In this document: piece after piece, positions 23,871-32,482 of the stretch | Layout: every line of letters begins with the position of its first letter | Position numbering within the stretch: position 1 is the stretch's first letter | NCBI RefSeq assembly: GCF_039839785.1 | Contig: NZ_JBDOQT010000001.1 | Span: forward strand, 124,001-188,000 | Direction: 5' to 3' | From: Pelagibius sp. CAU 1746 | Lineage (GTDB): Bacteria; Pseudomonadota; Alphaproteobacteria; Kiloniellales; Kiloniellaceae | Length of the DNA: 64,000 nucleotides | Notes under the pieces: generated by a model | Database searches by the model: none | What the model was told of the DNA's origin: nothing | What the model saw: only the letters and a program-made list of their open reading frames with translations | Made by a program: the position numbers and the translations under genes

Positions 23871-25025
23871 ATGGATAACACCACTCGCTATCAACGACTT
23901 CTCGAACGCTATCGCAACGGCGGCCTCGACCGCCGCAGCTTCCTCACGCTGCTGGGCGCCGCCAGCCTGGCCGCCGGCGTGACCGGAGCGCCGCTGAAAG
24001 GGCTGATGCGCCAGGCCCTGGCCGCCACGCCGGACAGCGTGCGCTTCGACGGCTGGGGCGGCGTGGTCTCGGAGGCTTTCCGCAAGCACGCCTTCGACCC
24101 CTATACCGAGAAGACCGGCATCAAGGTCGTCGACGGCACCTTCGGCAGCGGCGACGAATACCTGAACCGCGTGAAGGCCGGCCAGGAGGGCGAATACAAC
24201 ATCTTCCACGCCTCCGGCGTCTTCGACTACGCCCGCTACGTGAACCTGGGCTACGACGTCGTCCTCAACGAAGCCAACATCCCGAACCTGAAGTACGTCA
24301 TGTCGGCCCTGATGACGCCCTTCCGCAACGTCACCGGCGGCAAGCTCTCCGCCGCGCCCTACGACTACGGCACCACGGGCCTGGCCTACAACACCGAGAA
24401 GATCTCCAAGCAGGAGATGGAGGACAAGGGCGCCAAGATCCTCATCGACCCCAAGTACAAGGGCAAGATCGGCGGCTGGGGCGACTGGCGCACCCGCATC
24501 TGGTACGGCGCGCTGGCGACGGACCAGAACCCCAACAACATCCAGGACATGGACGCCGTGTGGGACGCCATCCGCGCGCACCGCGACCTGGCGCTGAAGT
24601 ACTGGGGTTCGGGCGCCGAACTAATGAGCCTGCTGGCCGAGGGCGAGATCTACGTCACCGAGGGCTGGTCGGGCCGCATCGCCGCGCTGCAGCAGCAGGG
24701 CCACCCCATCGCCTACTACGACGCGCCCAACAGCTACGCCTGGCAGGAATGCCTCATGGTGCTGAAGGGCAGCCCGCTGGAGGCCTGCGAGGAACTGCTG
24801 AACTTCATGCTGGAGCCGTCGGTCTCCATCGCGGTGGCCGAGGGGCAGAACTATCCGCCCGCGCTCGACCCCACCAAGGTCGACCTGGGCGAGAAAATCC
24901 CGACGCTGCCGGCCTTCGACCCCACCGGCAAGCTGGCCAATCTCACCTTCGCCGATCCGGCCTATTGGAACGGTAACGAGGCGGAGTGGTCGAAGAAGTT
25001 CGGCCGCGTGCAGAAAGGCTACTAA
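23871..25025 (+). CDS. potD: PotD-type periplasmic substrate-binding protein (Tat signal)
   Basis: This is a 384-residue binding protein. The N terminus DRRSFLTLLGAASLAAGVTG (about 22-41) is a twin-arginine signal rather than a Sec one. The mature part has the two-lobed fold hallmarks of the spermidine/putrescine-binding family: FDGWGGVVSEAFRKHAF, VDGTFGSGDEYLNRVKAG, PYDYGTTGLAYNTEKI, WGDWRTRIWYGAL and TEGWSGRIAALQQQG. It is preceded by GGAAAGGTATGGGAG. A strong hairpin follows before potA. Confidence 0.87.
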   Translation: MDNTTRYQRLLERYRNGGLDRRSFLTLLGAASLAAGVTGAPLKGLMRQALAATPDSVRFDGWGGVVSEAFRKHAFDPYTEKTGIKVVDGTFGSGDEYLNRVKAGQEGEYNIFHASGVFDYARYVNLGYDVVLNEANIPNLKYVMSALMTPFRNVTGGKLSAAPYDYGTTGLAYNTEKISKQEMEDKGAKILIDPKYKGKIGGWGDWRTRIWYGALATDQNPNNIQDMDAVWDAIRAHRDLALKYWGSGAELMSLLAEGEIYVTEGWSGRIAALQQQGHPIAYYDAPNSYAWQECLMVLKGSPLEACEELLNFMLEPSVSIAVAEGQNYPPALDPTKVDLGEKIPTLPAFDPTGKLANLTFADPAYWNGNEAEWSKKFGRVQKGY

Positions 25026-25032
25026 TCGGGTC

Positions 25033-25071
25033 GCGGCGGGCCGGCTCCTCCCCCGGCCCGCCGCACCTTTT
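25033..25071 (+). terminator. Strong hairpin with T-tract between potD- and potA-like genes
   Basis: GCGGCGGGCCGG (25033-25044) is perfectly complementary to CCGGCCCGCCGC (25053-25064) around an 8-nt pyrimidine loop, followed by ACCTTTT. It lies inside the operon, 8 nt after the potD-like stop. It probably acts as a partial terminator or 3' stabiliser that raises binding-protein level over the ATPase. Confidence 0.7.
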
Positions 25072-25096
25072 CGTGTAAATACCGGAGTAACCTCTG

Positions 25097-26191
25097 ATGA
25101 GCGATCGCGAGCCGGTCGTCGCGCTGCGCCAGGTGATCAAGCGCTACGGCAATTTCACGGCGGTCGAGCCGATGGACCTGAACGTCGAGCCGGGCGCCTT
25201 CGTGACCCTGCTGGGCCCCTCGGGCTGCGGCAAGACCACGACTCTGCGCATGGTCGCCGGGCTGGCCGCGCCCAGCGGAGGCGACATCCTCATCAAGGGC
25301 GCGCGGGTCAACGAGGTGCCGATCCACAAGCGCAACCTGGGCATCGTGTTCCAGAACTACGCCCTCTTCCCGCACAAGACCGTTTTCGACAACGTCGCCT
25401 TCGGCCTGAAATACCGCAAGGTGCCCAAGGCGCAGATCGCCGAACGGGTCGCCCGCGCGCTGGAGCTTGTCCAGCTGCCGCAGATGGCCGACCGCTTCCC
25501 CAACCAGCTTTCCGGCGGCCAGCAGCAGCGCATCGCCCTGGCCCGCGCCATCGTGGTGGAGCCCGACGTGCTGCTGCTCGACGAGCCGCTCTCGGCGCTC
25601 GACGCCAACCTGCGCGAGGACATGCGCGTCGAGCTGAAGAAGATCCAGCACCAGCTCGGCATCACCACCATCTTCGTGACCCACGACCAGTCGGAGGCGC
25701 TGGCCATGTCCGACAAGATCGTGGTCATGAACAAAGGCCGCATCGAGCAGGAGGGCTCGCCCGAGGAGGTCTACGCGCGACCGCGTTCCGAATTCGTCGC
25801 CCGCTTCCTCGGCAACTCCAACCTGCTGGACGGCACCATCGCCGCGCGCAACGGCAGCAGCCTGAGCATCGAGGTCGGCGGTCTGGGCCGGGTCGAGGCG
25901 GAAGTGAACGGCGGCGCCGTGCCGCAGGACGGCGAGCTGGTACGCCTGGTGGTGCGCGCGGAAAAGCTGCATCTCTCCACAGAGCCCGGCGGCGAACCCG
26001 GCGACACGCAACTGAGCGGCCGCGTCGATACCGTTGACTACCAGGGACAGGCGGCCCGATATTTCGTCACCGTCGGTTCTCACAGCCTTCAGGTGATCAA
26101 CCCGATCGACAGCTCTCCCCTGGCCGAGGGCGCGGAAGTGCGCGTCCGGGTGCGCCCGCGGGACATCGTGCTGCTGACGCCCGAAGGCTGA
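25097..26191 (+). CDS. potA: PotA-type ABC transporter ATP-binding protein
   Basis: This is a 364-residue ATPase: Walker A GPSGCGKTT, Q-loop FQNYALFPH, signature LSGGQQQRIALARAI, Walker B VLLLDEPLSALD and switch histidine FVTHDQ. A C-terminal TOBE domain of about 120 residues (from LLDGTIAARNG) regulates uptake in this class. It powers import through the two preceding permeases. It stands 71 nt after potD, with a hairpin in between. Confidence 0.9.
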   Translation: MSDREPVVALRQVIKRYGNFTAVEPMDLNVEPGAFVTLLGPSGCGKTTTLRMVAGLAAPSGGDILIKGARVNEVPIHKRNLGIVFQNYALFPHKTVFDNVAFGLKYRKVPKAQIAERVARALELVQLPQMADRFPNQLSGGQQQRIALARAIVVEPDVLLLDEPLSALDANLREDMRVELKKIQHQLGITTIFVTHDQSEALAMSDKIVVMNKGRIEQEGSPEEVYARPRSEFVARFLGNSNLLDGTIAARNGSSLSIEVGGLGRVEAEVNGGAVPQDGELVRLVVRAEKLHLSTEPGGEPGDTQLSGRVDTVDYQGQAARYFVTVGSHSLQVINPIDSSPLAEGAEVRVRVRPRDIVLLTPEG

Positions 26192-26236
26192 ACGACGAAG
26201 CGACGACAACCGAACCATTCTGGGACCACTGCCCCT

Positions 26237-27619
26237 ATGACCGCCACCGCCGCGCCCGCGGCCCAGCCCCGCGAGCCCTCCAACCTGTTTTATCAGACGC
26301 GCAGCCGCCGCCCCGTGGTGGCGCGCGCCGAAGGCATCTATTTCTGGGACAAGGACGGCAGGCGCTACATCGACGGCTGCAGCGGCGCCATGGTCTCCAA
26401 CATCGGCCACGGCAACCCACGTGTCCTGGCCGCCATGCGCCGCCAGATGGAAGACGCCACCTTCGCCTACCGCCTGCATTTCGAGAACGAGGCGGCGGAG
26501 ACCCTGGCCAGGCGCATCGCCCGGCGCACGCCCGAGGGCCTGGACCGCATCTTCTTCGTTTCCGGCGGCTCCGAGGCCGTGGAGTCCTGCCTGAAACTGG
26601 CACGCCAGCACGCGGTGGCGACGGGCCAGGGGAAGCGCTGGAAAGTGATCTCGCGCTTTCCCTCCTACCATGGCGCGACACTGGGGGCCTTGGCCGTCAC
26701 CGGCTATATGCCGATGACCGAGCCCTTCGCGCCGATGATGCAGGAGATGCCGAAGATCCCGGCGCCGACCTGCTACCTGGACCGCGACAACCTGGATTGG
26801 GAGGGCCGCGGCCTGCGCTATGCCGAGATGCTGCGCGAGGAGATCGAGCGCCAGGGGCCTGAGAGTGTGCTGGCCTTCATCATGGAGCCGGTGGGCGGCG
26901 CCTCGACCGGCGCCCTGGTCGCCCCCGACAGCTACTATGCCCGCGTCCGCGAGATCTGCGACGACTACGGTATCCTGCTGATCCTCGACGAGGTGATGAG
27001 CGGCGCCGGGCGCACCGGGCGCTTCCTGGCCTCCGAGCACTGGAACCTGCGCCCCGACATCATCGCCCTGTCCAAGGGTTTCGCCGCCGGCTACGCGCCG
27101 CTGGGCGCCATGGTCGCCGACCGCCGCCTGGTGGAGCCGGTCCTCGACGCCGGCGGCTTCATCCACGGCTACACCTACGCCGGCAATCCCCTGGCCTGCG
27201 CCGCCGGCCTGGCAGTGCTGGAAGAGATCGAAAGCCGGGATCTGATGGGCAACGCCGCGCGCATGGGCGGCCTGCTGAAGGATGGCCTCGGCCGCCTGAT
27301 GGCGCGCTTTCCCTTCATCGGCGACGTGCGCGGCCTGGGCCTGCTGCTGGCCTTCGAGATGGCGGCCGACCGCCAGACCATGCAGCCGCTGCCCAAGGAG
27401 TTGAACGCCCACAGCCGCCTGGTCGAGCTGGCCTACGAGCGTGGGCTCATCATCTATTCCCGGCGCACCCGCGGCGGCATCGAAGGCGACCACTTCATGA
27501 TCTGCCCGCCGATGATCGTCGACGAGGCGCAGGTCACCGAGATCCTGGGGCTTCTCGAAGAAAGCCTCACCGCCTTCGCCGCCGAGGCCGGTCTGCCGCT
27601 TTCCGACAGCACTGCATGA
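26237..27619 (+). CDS. Class III (omega-amino acid/amine) aminotransferase
   Basis: This is a 460-residue PLP enzyme: FFVSGGSEAVESCLKLARQ (phosphate pocket), SYHGATLGALAVTG, FIMEPVGGAS, LILDEVMSGAGRTG with the Asp that contacts the PLP nitrogen, and the catalytic lysine K280 in LSKGFAAGYAPLGAM. Class III members transfer terminal or beta amino groups, as on putrescine, beta-alanine or beta-amino acids. In this operon it likely deaminates an imported amine or makes the beta-keto acid for the BKACE encoded next, whose ATG overlaps this stop (ATGA). Confidence 0.85.
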   Translation: MTATAAPAAQPREPSNLFYQTRSRRPVVARAEGIYFWDKDGRRYIDGCSGAMVSNIGHGNPRVLAAMRRQMEDATFAYRLHFENEAAETLARRIARRTPEGLDRIFFVSGGSEAVESCLKLARQHAVATGQGKRWKVISRFPSYHGATLGALAVTGYMPMTEPFAPMMQEMPKIPAPTCYLDRDNLDWEGRGLRYAEMLREEIERQGPESVLAFIMEPVGGASTGALVAPDSYYARVREICDDYGILLILDEVMSGAGRTGRFLASEHWNLRPDIIALSKGFAAGYAPLGAMVADRRLVEPVLDAGGFIHGYTYAGNPLACAAGLAVLEEIESRDLMGNAARMGGLLKDGLGRLMARFPFIGDVRGLGLLLAFEMAADRQTMQPLPKELNAHSRLVELAYERGLIIYSRRTRGGIEGDHFMICPPMIVDEAQVTEILGLLEESLTAFAAEAGLPLSDSTA

Positions 27620-28560
27620 GCCCGACCATGGCCAACAACAAAGTCATCATCACCTGCGCGGTCACCGGCTCGATCCACACGCCGAGCATGAGCCCGCACC
27701 TGCCGGTCACCCCGGACGAGATCGCCGCCGGCGCGGTGGCCGCCGCCGAGGCCGGCGCGGCGATCCTGCACCTGCACGCCCGCGACCCTCAGGACGGACG
27801 GCCTTCCGCCGACCCGGACCACTTCATGGCCTTCCTGCCGCGCATCAAGCAGGCCTGCGACGCGGTGGTGAATATCACCACCGGCGGCAGCGCGCAGATG
27901 ACCCTGGACGAGCGCCTGGCGGCGCCGCTGCAGGCCCAGCCGGAGATGTGCTCGCTGAACATGGGCTCCATGAACTTCGGCACCTTCCCGCTGCTCCAGC
28001 GCTACAAGGAGTGGAAGCACGACTGGGAGCCGGGCTTCCTGGAAGCCTCGCGCGACACCGTCTTCAAGAACACCTTCGCCGACATCGAGGGCGTGCTCGA
28101 CCGCCTCGGCAACGGCTGCGGCACCCGCTTCGAGTTCGAGTGCTACGACAGCGGCCACATTCAGACCGTCGCCTTCTACCTGGCCCAGGGCCTGATCAAG
28201 CCGCCGGTCTTCCTGCAGTTCGTGCTCGGCGTGCTGGGCGGCGCCGACGCCTCGCCGGAGCAGCTCATGCACATGAAGGCGACGGCCGACCGCCTGCTGG
28301 GCGAGGCCTACCGCTTCTCCGTCCTGGCCGCCGGGCGCCAGCAGATGCCGCTGGGCACCCTGGGCGTCATCCTGGGCGGCAACGTGCGCGTCGGCCTGGA
28401 GGACAGCCTCAGCATCGGGCGCGGCCGGCTCGCCGAGAGCAACGCCCAGCAGGTGGAGAAGATCCGCCGCATCCTGGAAGAACTGGGCTACGAGGCCGCC
28501 AAGCCGGACGAGGTGCGCGAGACATTGAAGCTCAAGGGCGGCGACCGGGTGTCCTTCTGA
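27616..28560 (+). CDS. BKACE family beta-keto acid cleavage enzyme
   Basis: This is a 314-residue TIM-barrel enzyme of the 3-keto-5-aminohexanoate cleavage (Kce/BKACE, DUF849) family. It condenses a beta-keto acid with acetyl-CoA to give acetoacetate and a shortened acyl-CoA. Seen: ITCAVTGSIHTPSMSPHLPVTPDEIA, the zinc-binding HLHARDP, VNITTGG, SLNMGSMNFG and GNVRVGLEDSL near the end. Substrates vary widely across the family. The gene is translationally coupled to the aminotransferase, which would make its keto substrate. The next gene starts in a TGATG overlap. Confidence 0.87.
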   Translation: MSPTMANNKVIITCAVTGSIHTPSMSPHLPVTPDEIAAGAVAAAEAGAAILHLHARDPQDGRPSADPDHFMAFLPRIKQACDAVVNITTGGSAQMTLDERLAAPLQAQPEMCSLNMGSMNFGTFPLLQRYKEWKHDWEPGFLEASRDTVFKNTFADIEGVLDRLGNGCGTRFEFECYDSGHIQTVAFYLAQGLIKPPVFLQFVLGVLGGADASPEQLMHMKATADRLLGEAYRFSVLAAGRQQMPLGTLGVILGGNVRVGLEDSLSIGRGRLAESNAQQVEKIRRILEELGYEAAKPDEVRETLKLKGGDRVSF

Positions 28561-29060
28561 TGACTGAAATCACGGTACGCTTGGCCGGTAAGGCCGACGC
28601 AGAGGCGGTCTTCGGCCTGGTGGTGGAGCTGGCCCGCGCAAGAGGGATGCCGGAGAAGGTGGTCTCCAGCGCCGGCGACATCGAACGCGACGGCTTCGGC
28701 AGTGACCCGGCTTTCGAGGCGCTCCTGGCCGAAGTCGACGGCAAACCGGCCGGGCTCTGCCTCTTCTTCGGCAGTTATTCGACCTGGCGCGGCAAGCGCG
28801 GGATCTACGTGCAGGATCTGGTGGTGCTGGAAAGCGCCCGCTCTCTGGGCATCGGACATCGCCTGCTGGCCGAGACCGCGGCGCTGGCCAAGGCGCGCGG
28901 CGCCGCCTACCTCAGGCTATCCGTCGACGACGACAACCACTCCGCCCAGCGCTTCTACCAGCGAACGGGCCTCAGACATTCAACGCCGGAGCAGATCTAC
29001 GTGCTGGAGAACGACGCGCTCGACGCCCTGGCAGAAAGCGCGAAAGGAACGGCGGCATGA
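28560..29060 (+). CDS. GNAT family N-acetyltransferase
   Basis: This is a 166-residue GCN5-related acetyltransferase: TEITVRLAGKADAEAVFGLV at the start, YVQDLVVLESARSLGIGHRLL (acetyl-CoA pyrophosphate site, here R-S-L-G-I-G) and a C-terminal AQRFYQRTGLR. It resembles the spermidine/diamine acetyltransferase-like subgroup, but subgroup calls by eye are weak. Its start overlaps the BKACE stop by one base, and its end overlaps the deacetylase-like gene, so acetylation and deacetylation activities are co-produced. Confidence 0.82.
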   Translation: MTEITVRLAGKADAEAVFGLVVELARARGMPEKVVSSAGDIERDGFGSDPAFEALLAEVDGKPAGLCLFFGSYSTWRGKRGIYVQDLVVLESARSLGIGHRLLAETAALAKARGAAYLRLSVDDDNHSAQRFYQRTGLRHSTPEQIYVLENDALDALAESAKGTAA

Positions 29061-30094
29061 AGGTATTCGCAGCCCCCGAACGGCAGAAGATCCACTACCC
29101 GCGCAACTTCCTGGTCAACGGCGCGCAGCAGCCGAACCCGGAGAAGCCGGAGCGCGTCGACCGCCTGCTGGCGGCCGCCGGCGCCGGCGGCCACGATATC
29201 GCCGCTCCCGCCGACCACGGCCTCGGCCCCATCGCCGCCGTCCACACGCCGGAGTACCTCCGCTTCCTGGAGAACATCTACGAGCGCTGGGCGCGCATCC
29301 CCGGCGCTTCCGATGAGGTCATCCCCAACATCCACCCGGACCGGCGCGAGGCCAGCTATCCGCTCTCCGCCGTGGGCCAGGCCGGCTACCACATGGCCGA
29401 TACCGCCTGCCCCATCGGCCCCGACTCCTGGGCGGCGATCCGCTGGAGCGCCAACTGCGCCGCCTCGGCCGCCGAAGCGGTTCTGGACGGCGCGCCGGCC
29501 GCCTACGCGCTCTGCCGCCCGCCGGGTCACCACGCCTTCGCCGATCTGGCCGGCGGCTTCTGCTTCGTGAACAACGCCGCCGTCGCCGCCATGGTGCTGC
29601 GGCGCCAGCACGCCCGCGTCGCCGTCGTCGACGTCGACCTGCACCACGGCAACGGCACGCAGGGCATCTTCTACAAACGTGACGACGTGCTGACCGTCTC
29701 TGTCCACGCCGACCCGATCCGCTTCTATCCCTTCTTCTGGGGCCACGCGCACGAGCGCGGCGAAGGGGTTGGGACCGGCTACAACCTGAACCTGCCGCTG
29801 CCGCGCGGCTCGGAAGATGCGGCCTTTCTGGAGGCTCTCGACCGCGGCCTCGAAACGGTCGCCGCCTTCGCCCCCGGCGCCTTGGTGGTGGCTCTCGGCC
29901 TCGACGCCTTCGAAGACGATCCCTTCGGCGGCCTTGCCGTCAGCACCGCGGGCTTCGGCAGGATCGGCGCGCGTCTCGCCGCGCTCGGGCTGCCAAGCGT
30001 CATCGTGCAGGAGGGTGGCTATCTCTGCGACGGCCTGGGTGATAACCTCGCCGCCTTCCTTGGCGCCTTCGAAGCCGATCACAAAACAAGCTGA
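29057..30094 (+). CDS. Histone-deacetylase-like amidohydrolase (acetylpolyamine amidohydrolase type)
   Basis: This is a 345-residue zinc hydrolase of the arginase/deacetylase fold. Catalytic H158-H159 in RPPGHHAF, zinc ligands D194 and H196 in DVDLHHGNGTQ, the third aspartate in GLDAFEDDPFGG, and the terminal QEGGYL glycine-tyrosine are all visible. Bacterial members remove acetyl groups from acetylputrescine, acetylspermidine and similar amines. The operon context (Pot-type importer, GNAT) supports that role. ATG overlaps the GNAT stop. Confidence 0.85.
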   Translation: MKVFAAPERQKIHYPRNFLVNGAQQPNPEKPERVDRLLAAAGAGGHDIAAPADHGLGPIAAVHTPEYLRFLENIYERWARIPGASDEVIPNIHPDRREASYPLSAVGQAGYHMADTACPIGPDSWAAIRWSANCAASAAEAVLDGAPAAYALCRPPGHHAFADLAGGFCFVNNAAVAAMVLRRQHARVAVVDVDLHHGNGTQGIFYKRDDVLTVSVHADPIRFYPFFWGHAHERGEGVGTGYNLNLPLPRGSEDAAFLEALDRGLETVAAFAPGALVVALGLDAFEDDPFGGLAVSTAGFGRIGARLAALGLPSVIVQEGGYLCDGLGDNLAAFLGAFEADHKTS

Positions 30095-30099
30095 GATTT

Positions 30100-31203
30100 A
30101 TGACGCAGACGGCAGACGTGATTGTCATCGGCGCCGGCATGGCCGGTGCCTCGGCGGCAGCGGAGATGACCCGCGGCGCCAAAGTAGTGGTGCTGGAGAG
30201 CGAGCCCCATCCCGGCTACCACAGCACCGGGCGCTCGGCAGCGATCTTCATTCAGAGCTACGGCAATGCCGCCGTGCGGCAGTTGAACCAGGCGAGCCGC
30301 CCGCTGCTGGAGGCGCATCCCCTCGACCCGGAGGGGGCCGGCGTGCTCTCGCCGCGCGGCATCCTGACGCTGGCCGGCGCGGAGGAGAGCGCCCGCCTCG
30401 ACGCATTGCTGGCGGAAAACGACGGCGTCACGGAGATCTCTCCCGAAGATGCCTGCGCAATGGTGCCGATCCTGCGCCGCGCTGCCATCGAGCGTGCCGC
30501 CTTTGAGGCCGACGCTCTGGACATCGATGTGGACCGCCTGCACCAGCTCTACCTGCGTCACCTGAAATCATCAGGCGGCAGTCTGGTCTGCAACGCCGGG
30601 GTCACGGCGCTGGCCCGTGATGGCGCCGTATGGCGCGCCGAGACCCGCGCCGGCGTCTTCGAGGCGCCGGTGGTGGTGAACGCCGCCGGGGCCTGGGCCG
30701 ACTTGACCGCCGCCATGGCCGGCGTCGGCCCGCTGGGCCTGCAGCCGCTGCGCCGCTCGGCCGCCATCCTGCCGGCCCCGCCGGGCCACGCGGTCGAGGG
30801 CTGGCCGCTGGCCGGCAACGCGGCGGAAACCTACTACTTCAAGCCGGAAGCCGGAAAACTGATGGTTTCGCCGGCCGACGAAACGCCGGTCGATCCGCAC
30901 GACGCCTGGCCTGACGACATGGACCTGGCCGAGGGCCTGGACCGCTTCGCCCGGGCCGTCGACTACGAGGTGACGCGGGTCGAGCGGACCTGGGCGGGTC
31001 TCAGGACCTTCGCGCCCGACCGCACCCTGGTGATCGGCTTCGACCCCACGGCGGAGGGCTTCTTCTGGCTCGCCGGACAAGGCGGCTACGGCATCCAGAC
31101 CGCCCCCGGTGCGGCCCGGCTCGCCGCCGGCCTGCTGCTGGATCAGGCGGCGCCGGCCGGGATCGATCCCGCCCTCTTCAGTCCGGCTCGCTTCCGAAGC
31201 TAA
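30100..31203 (+). CDS. FAD-dependent amine/amino acid oxidoreductase (DAO family)
   Basis: This is a 367-residue flavoenzyme: dinucleotide motif VIVIGAGMAGASAAAEM at residues 7-23, YHSTGRSAAIF, VNAAGAWAD, and RTWAGLRTFAPDRTLVIGFDP with GQGGYGIQTAPGAARLAAGL near the end. This is the glycine/sarcosine/D-amino acid oxidase layout, oxidising a primary or secondary amine. It is the last gene of the operon, 5 nt after the amidohydrolase, and ends in a 4-nt convergent overlap with the transporter gene on the other strand. Confidence 0.83.
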   Translation: MTQTADVIVIGAGMAGASAAAEMTRGAKVVVLESEPHPGYHSTGRSAAIFIQSYGNAAVRQLNQASRPLLEAHPLDPEGAGVLSPRGILTLAGAEESARLDALLAENDGVTEISPEDACAMVPILRRAAIERAAFEADALDIDVDRLHQLYLRHLKSSGGSLVCNAGVTALARDGAVWRAETRAGVFEAPVVVNAAGAWADLTAAMAGVGPLGLQPLRRSAAILPAPPGHAVEGWPLAGNAAETYYFKPEAGKLMVSPADETPVDPHDAWPDDMDLAEGLDRFARAVDYEVTRVERTWAGLRTFAPDRTLVIGFDPTAEGFFWLAGQGGYGIQTAPGAARLAAGLLLDQAAPAGIDPALFSPARFRS

Positions 31204-32414
31204 TCCTGGCGGGAGCCGCCGCGACGCAAAACGTCGCGCGCCAGGGAACGCCCGAACTCAATCGTGCAGCCCACGGCCAAGCCCACTGCGGCATCGGCGG
31301 CCAGCGTCGCCAGCGCGGTCAGGCCGATCGCCGGCCAGCAATCCGGCCGGGCGTCGAAGAGACGTTTTGAGATCGCCAGTTCCGCACCGGCCAGGACCAG
31401 AAAGGCGCCCACGGCGGCCAGCGGGATCATGGCCAGGAGGCCGACGGCGGCTTCGGCGAAGAACAGCGCCAGCACGAATAAGACAGCGCCGATCAGCAGG
31501 GGCGCGGTGCCGCTGCGCGCGCCGAAGCGGTGATGTGCCTGCACCCCGCCGGCGCCATGGCACATGGGCAGGGCGCCGAAAGGCGCCAGCAACAGGTTGG
31601 CGGCGCCGGAAGTGAGGCAGAGCCGCCGTTCCGTGACCGCGCCCTTGTCTTCCGGATAGAGCGCGCGGGCGAGCGCGGCGGTGATGATGACGGCGTTGGT
31701 GACGGTCAGCGCGATCTGCGGCAGCACCGCCTTGTGCAGGGCCTCGCCCATCTCGGCGAAGCCGGGCAGCATTACCTCCGGCAGGGCGAAGCGCGGCGCC
31801 AGCCCGCCGGCCAGTTCACCCAGCGGCGGCGCCAGCCCCGCCGCCTGGCCGGCCAGCAGCGCCACGGCGAGACCGATCAGGGTCGCCGGACAGCCGCGCA
31901 GGAACGTCAACGCGCCCAGCAGCGCCAGCATGCCGAAGCCGAGCCAGGGCACCTCCAGCATCAGGTCCAGGCCGATGAGGGCGAAGCTGACACCGAGGCC
32001 GAAGCGCAGGCCGGCGATGACCGAGGGCGGGATGGCGCGGGACAGGCGCTCGATGGCGCCGCTCAGGCCCAGCACCAGCAGCACCGCGCCCAGGATCATG
32101 CCGGTGGCGGCGACGGCACCGGGCGGCAGGCCGGAGGTCACGATGACCGCCGAGACCGCCTTCATCGGCTGTACCGGAACCGGCAGGCGGTAGAAAACGC
32201 CGGTGAAGAGGTAGAAGAGGCCGAAACCGAAGAGCACGCCGCCGGAGGCCAGCCCGCCCACCGTCAGCACGGAAATCACGTGCGGCAGGAAGGTGCCGAG
32301 GTCGCCGAAGGCGCCGCCCGCTTCACGGGCGTTGAGGCGGAAGCCGCGCAAGGTCCCAGTTTCTCCTTTATCGAGCCGCCGGTCCCGGGGCAGCTCAGTG
32401 GGAGACGGTAGCAT
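31200..32414 (-). CDS. MOT1-type molybdate/sulfate transporter
   Basis: This is a 404-residue inner-membrane protein of the putative sulfate/molybdate transporter (MFS_MOT1) family related to SulP carriers but without a STAS domain. Seen: AGGAFGDLGTFLPHVISVL and VPVQPMKAVSAVIV, the two conserved sites, repeated as GALPMCHGAGGVQAHHRFGARSGTAPL later, and about ten hydrophobic segments. If it imports molybdate it would serve the molybdenum nitrate reductase encoded 20 kb away; that link is inference. It is convergent with the FAD oxidoreductase. Confidence 0.8.
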   Translation of the reverse strand: MLPSPTELPRDRRLDKGETGTLRGFRLNAREAGGAFGDLGTFLPHVISVLTVGGLASGGVLFGFGLFYLFTGVFYRLPVPVQPMKAVSAVIVTSGLPPGAVAATGMILGAVLLVLGLSGAIERLSRAIPPSVIAGLRFGLGVSFALIGLDLMLEVPWLGFGMLALLGALTFLRGCPATLIGLAVALLAGQAAGLAPPLGELAGGLAPRFALPEVMLPGFAEMGEALHKAVLPQIALTVTNAVIITAALARALYPEDKGAVTERRLCLTSGAANLLLAPFGALPMCHGAGGVQAHHRFGARSGTAPLLIGAVLFVLALFFAEAAVGLLAMIPLAAVGAFLVLAGAELAISKRLFDARPDCWPAIGLTALATLAADAAVGLAVGCTIEFGRSLARDVLRRGGSRQD

Positions 32415-32482
32415 GGAAGCTGCCGCGAAAACTGGCCTTTTCTGCGGACCGCCGAGCCTGTGACCGGGGTCCTAAAGGCGCG

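Noticed and set aside
25022-27493. 823-codon open frame antisense to the potA-like and aminotransferase genes
   Set aside because: Covers parts of two well-defined plus-strand genes and their spacer; no family features.
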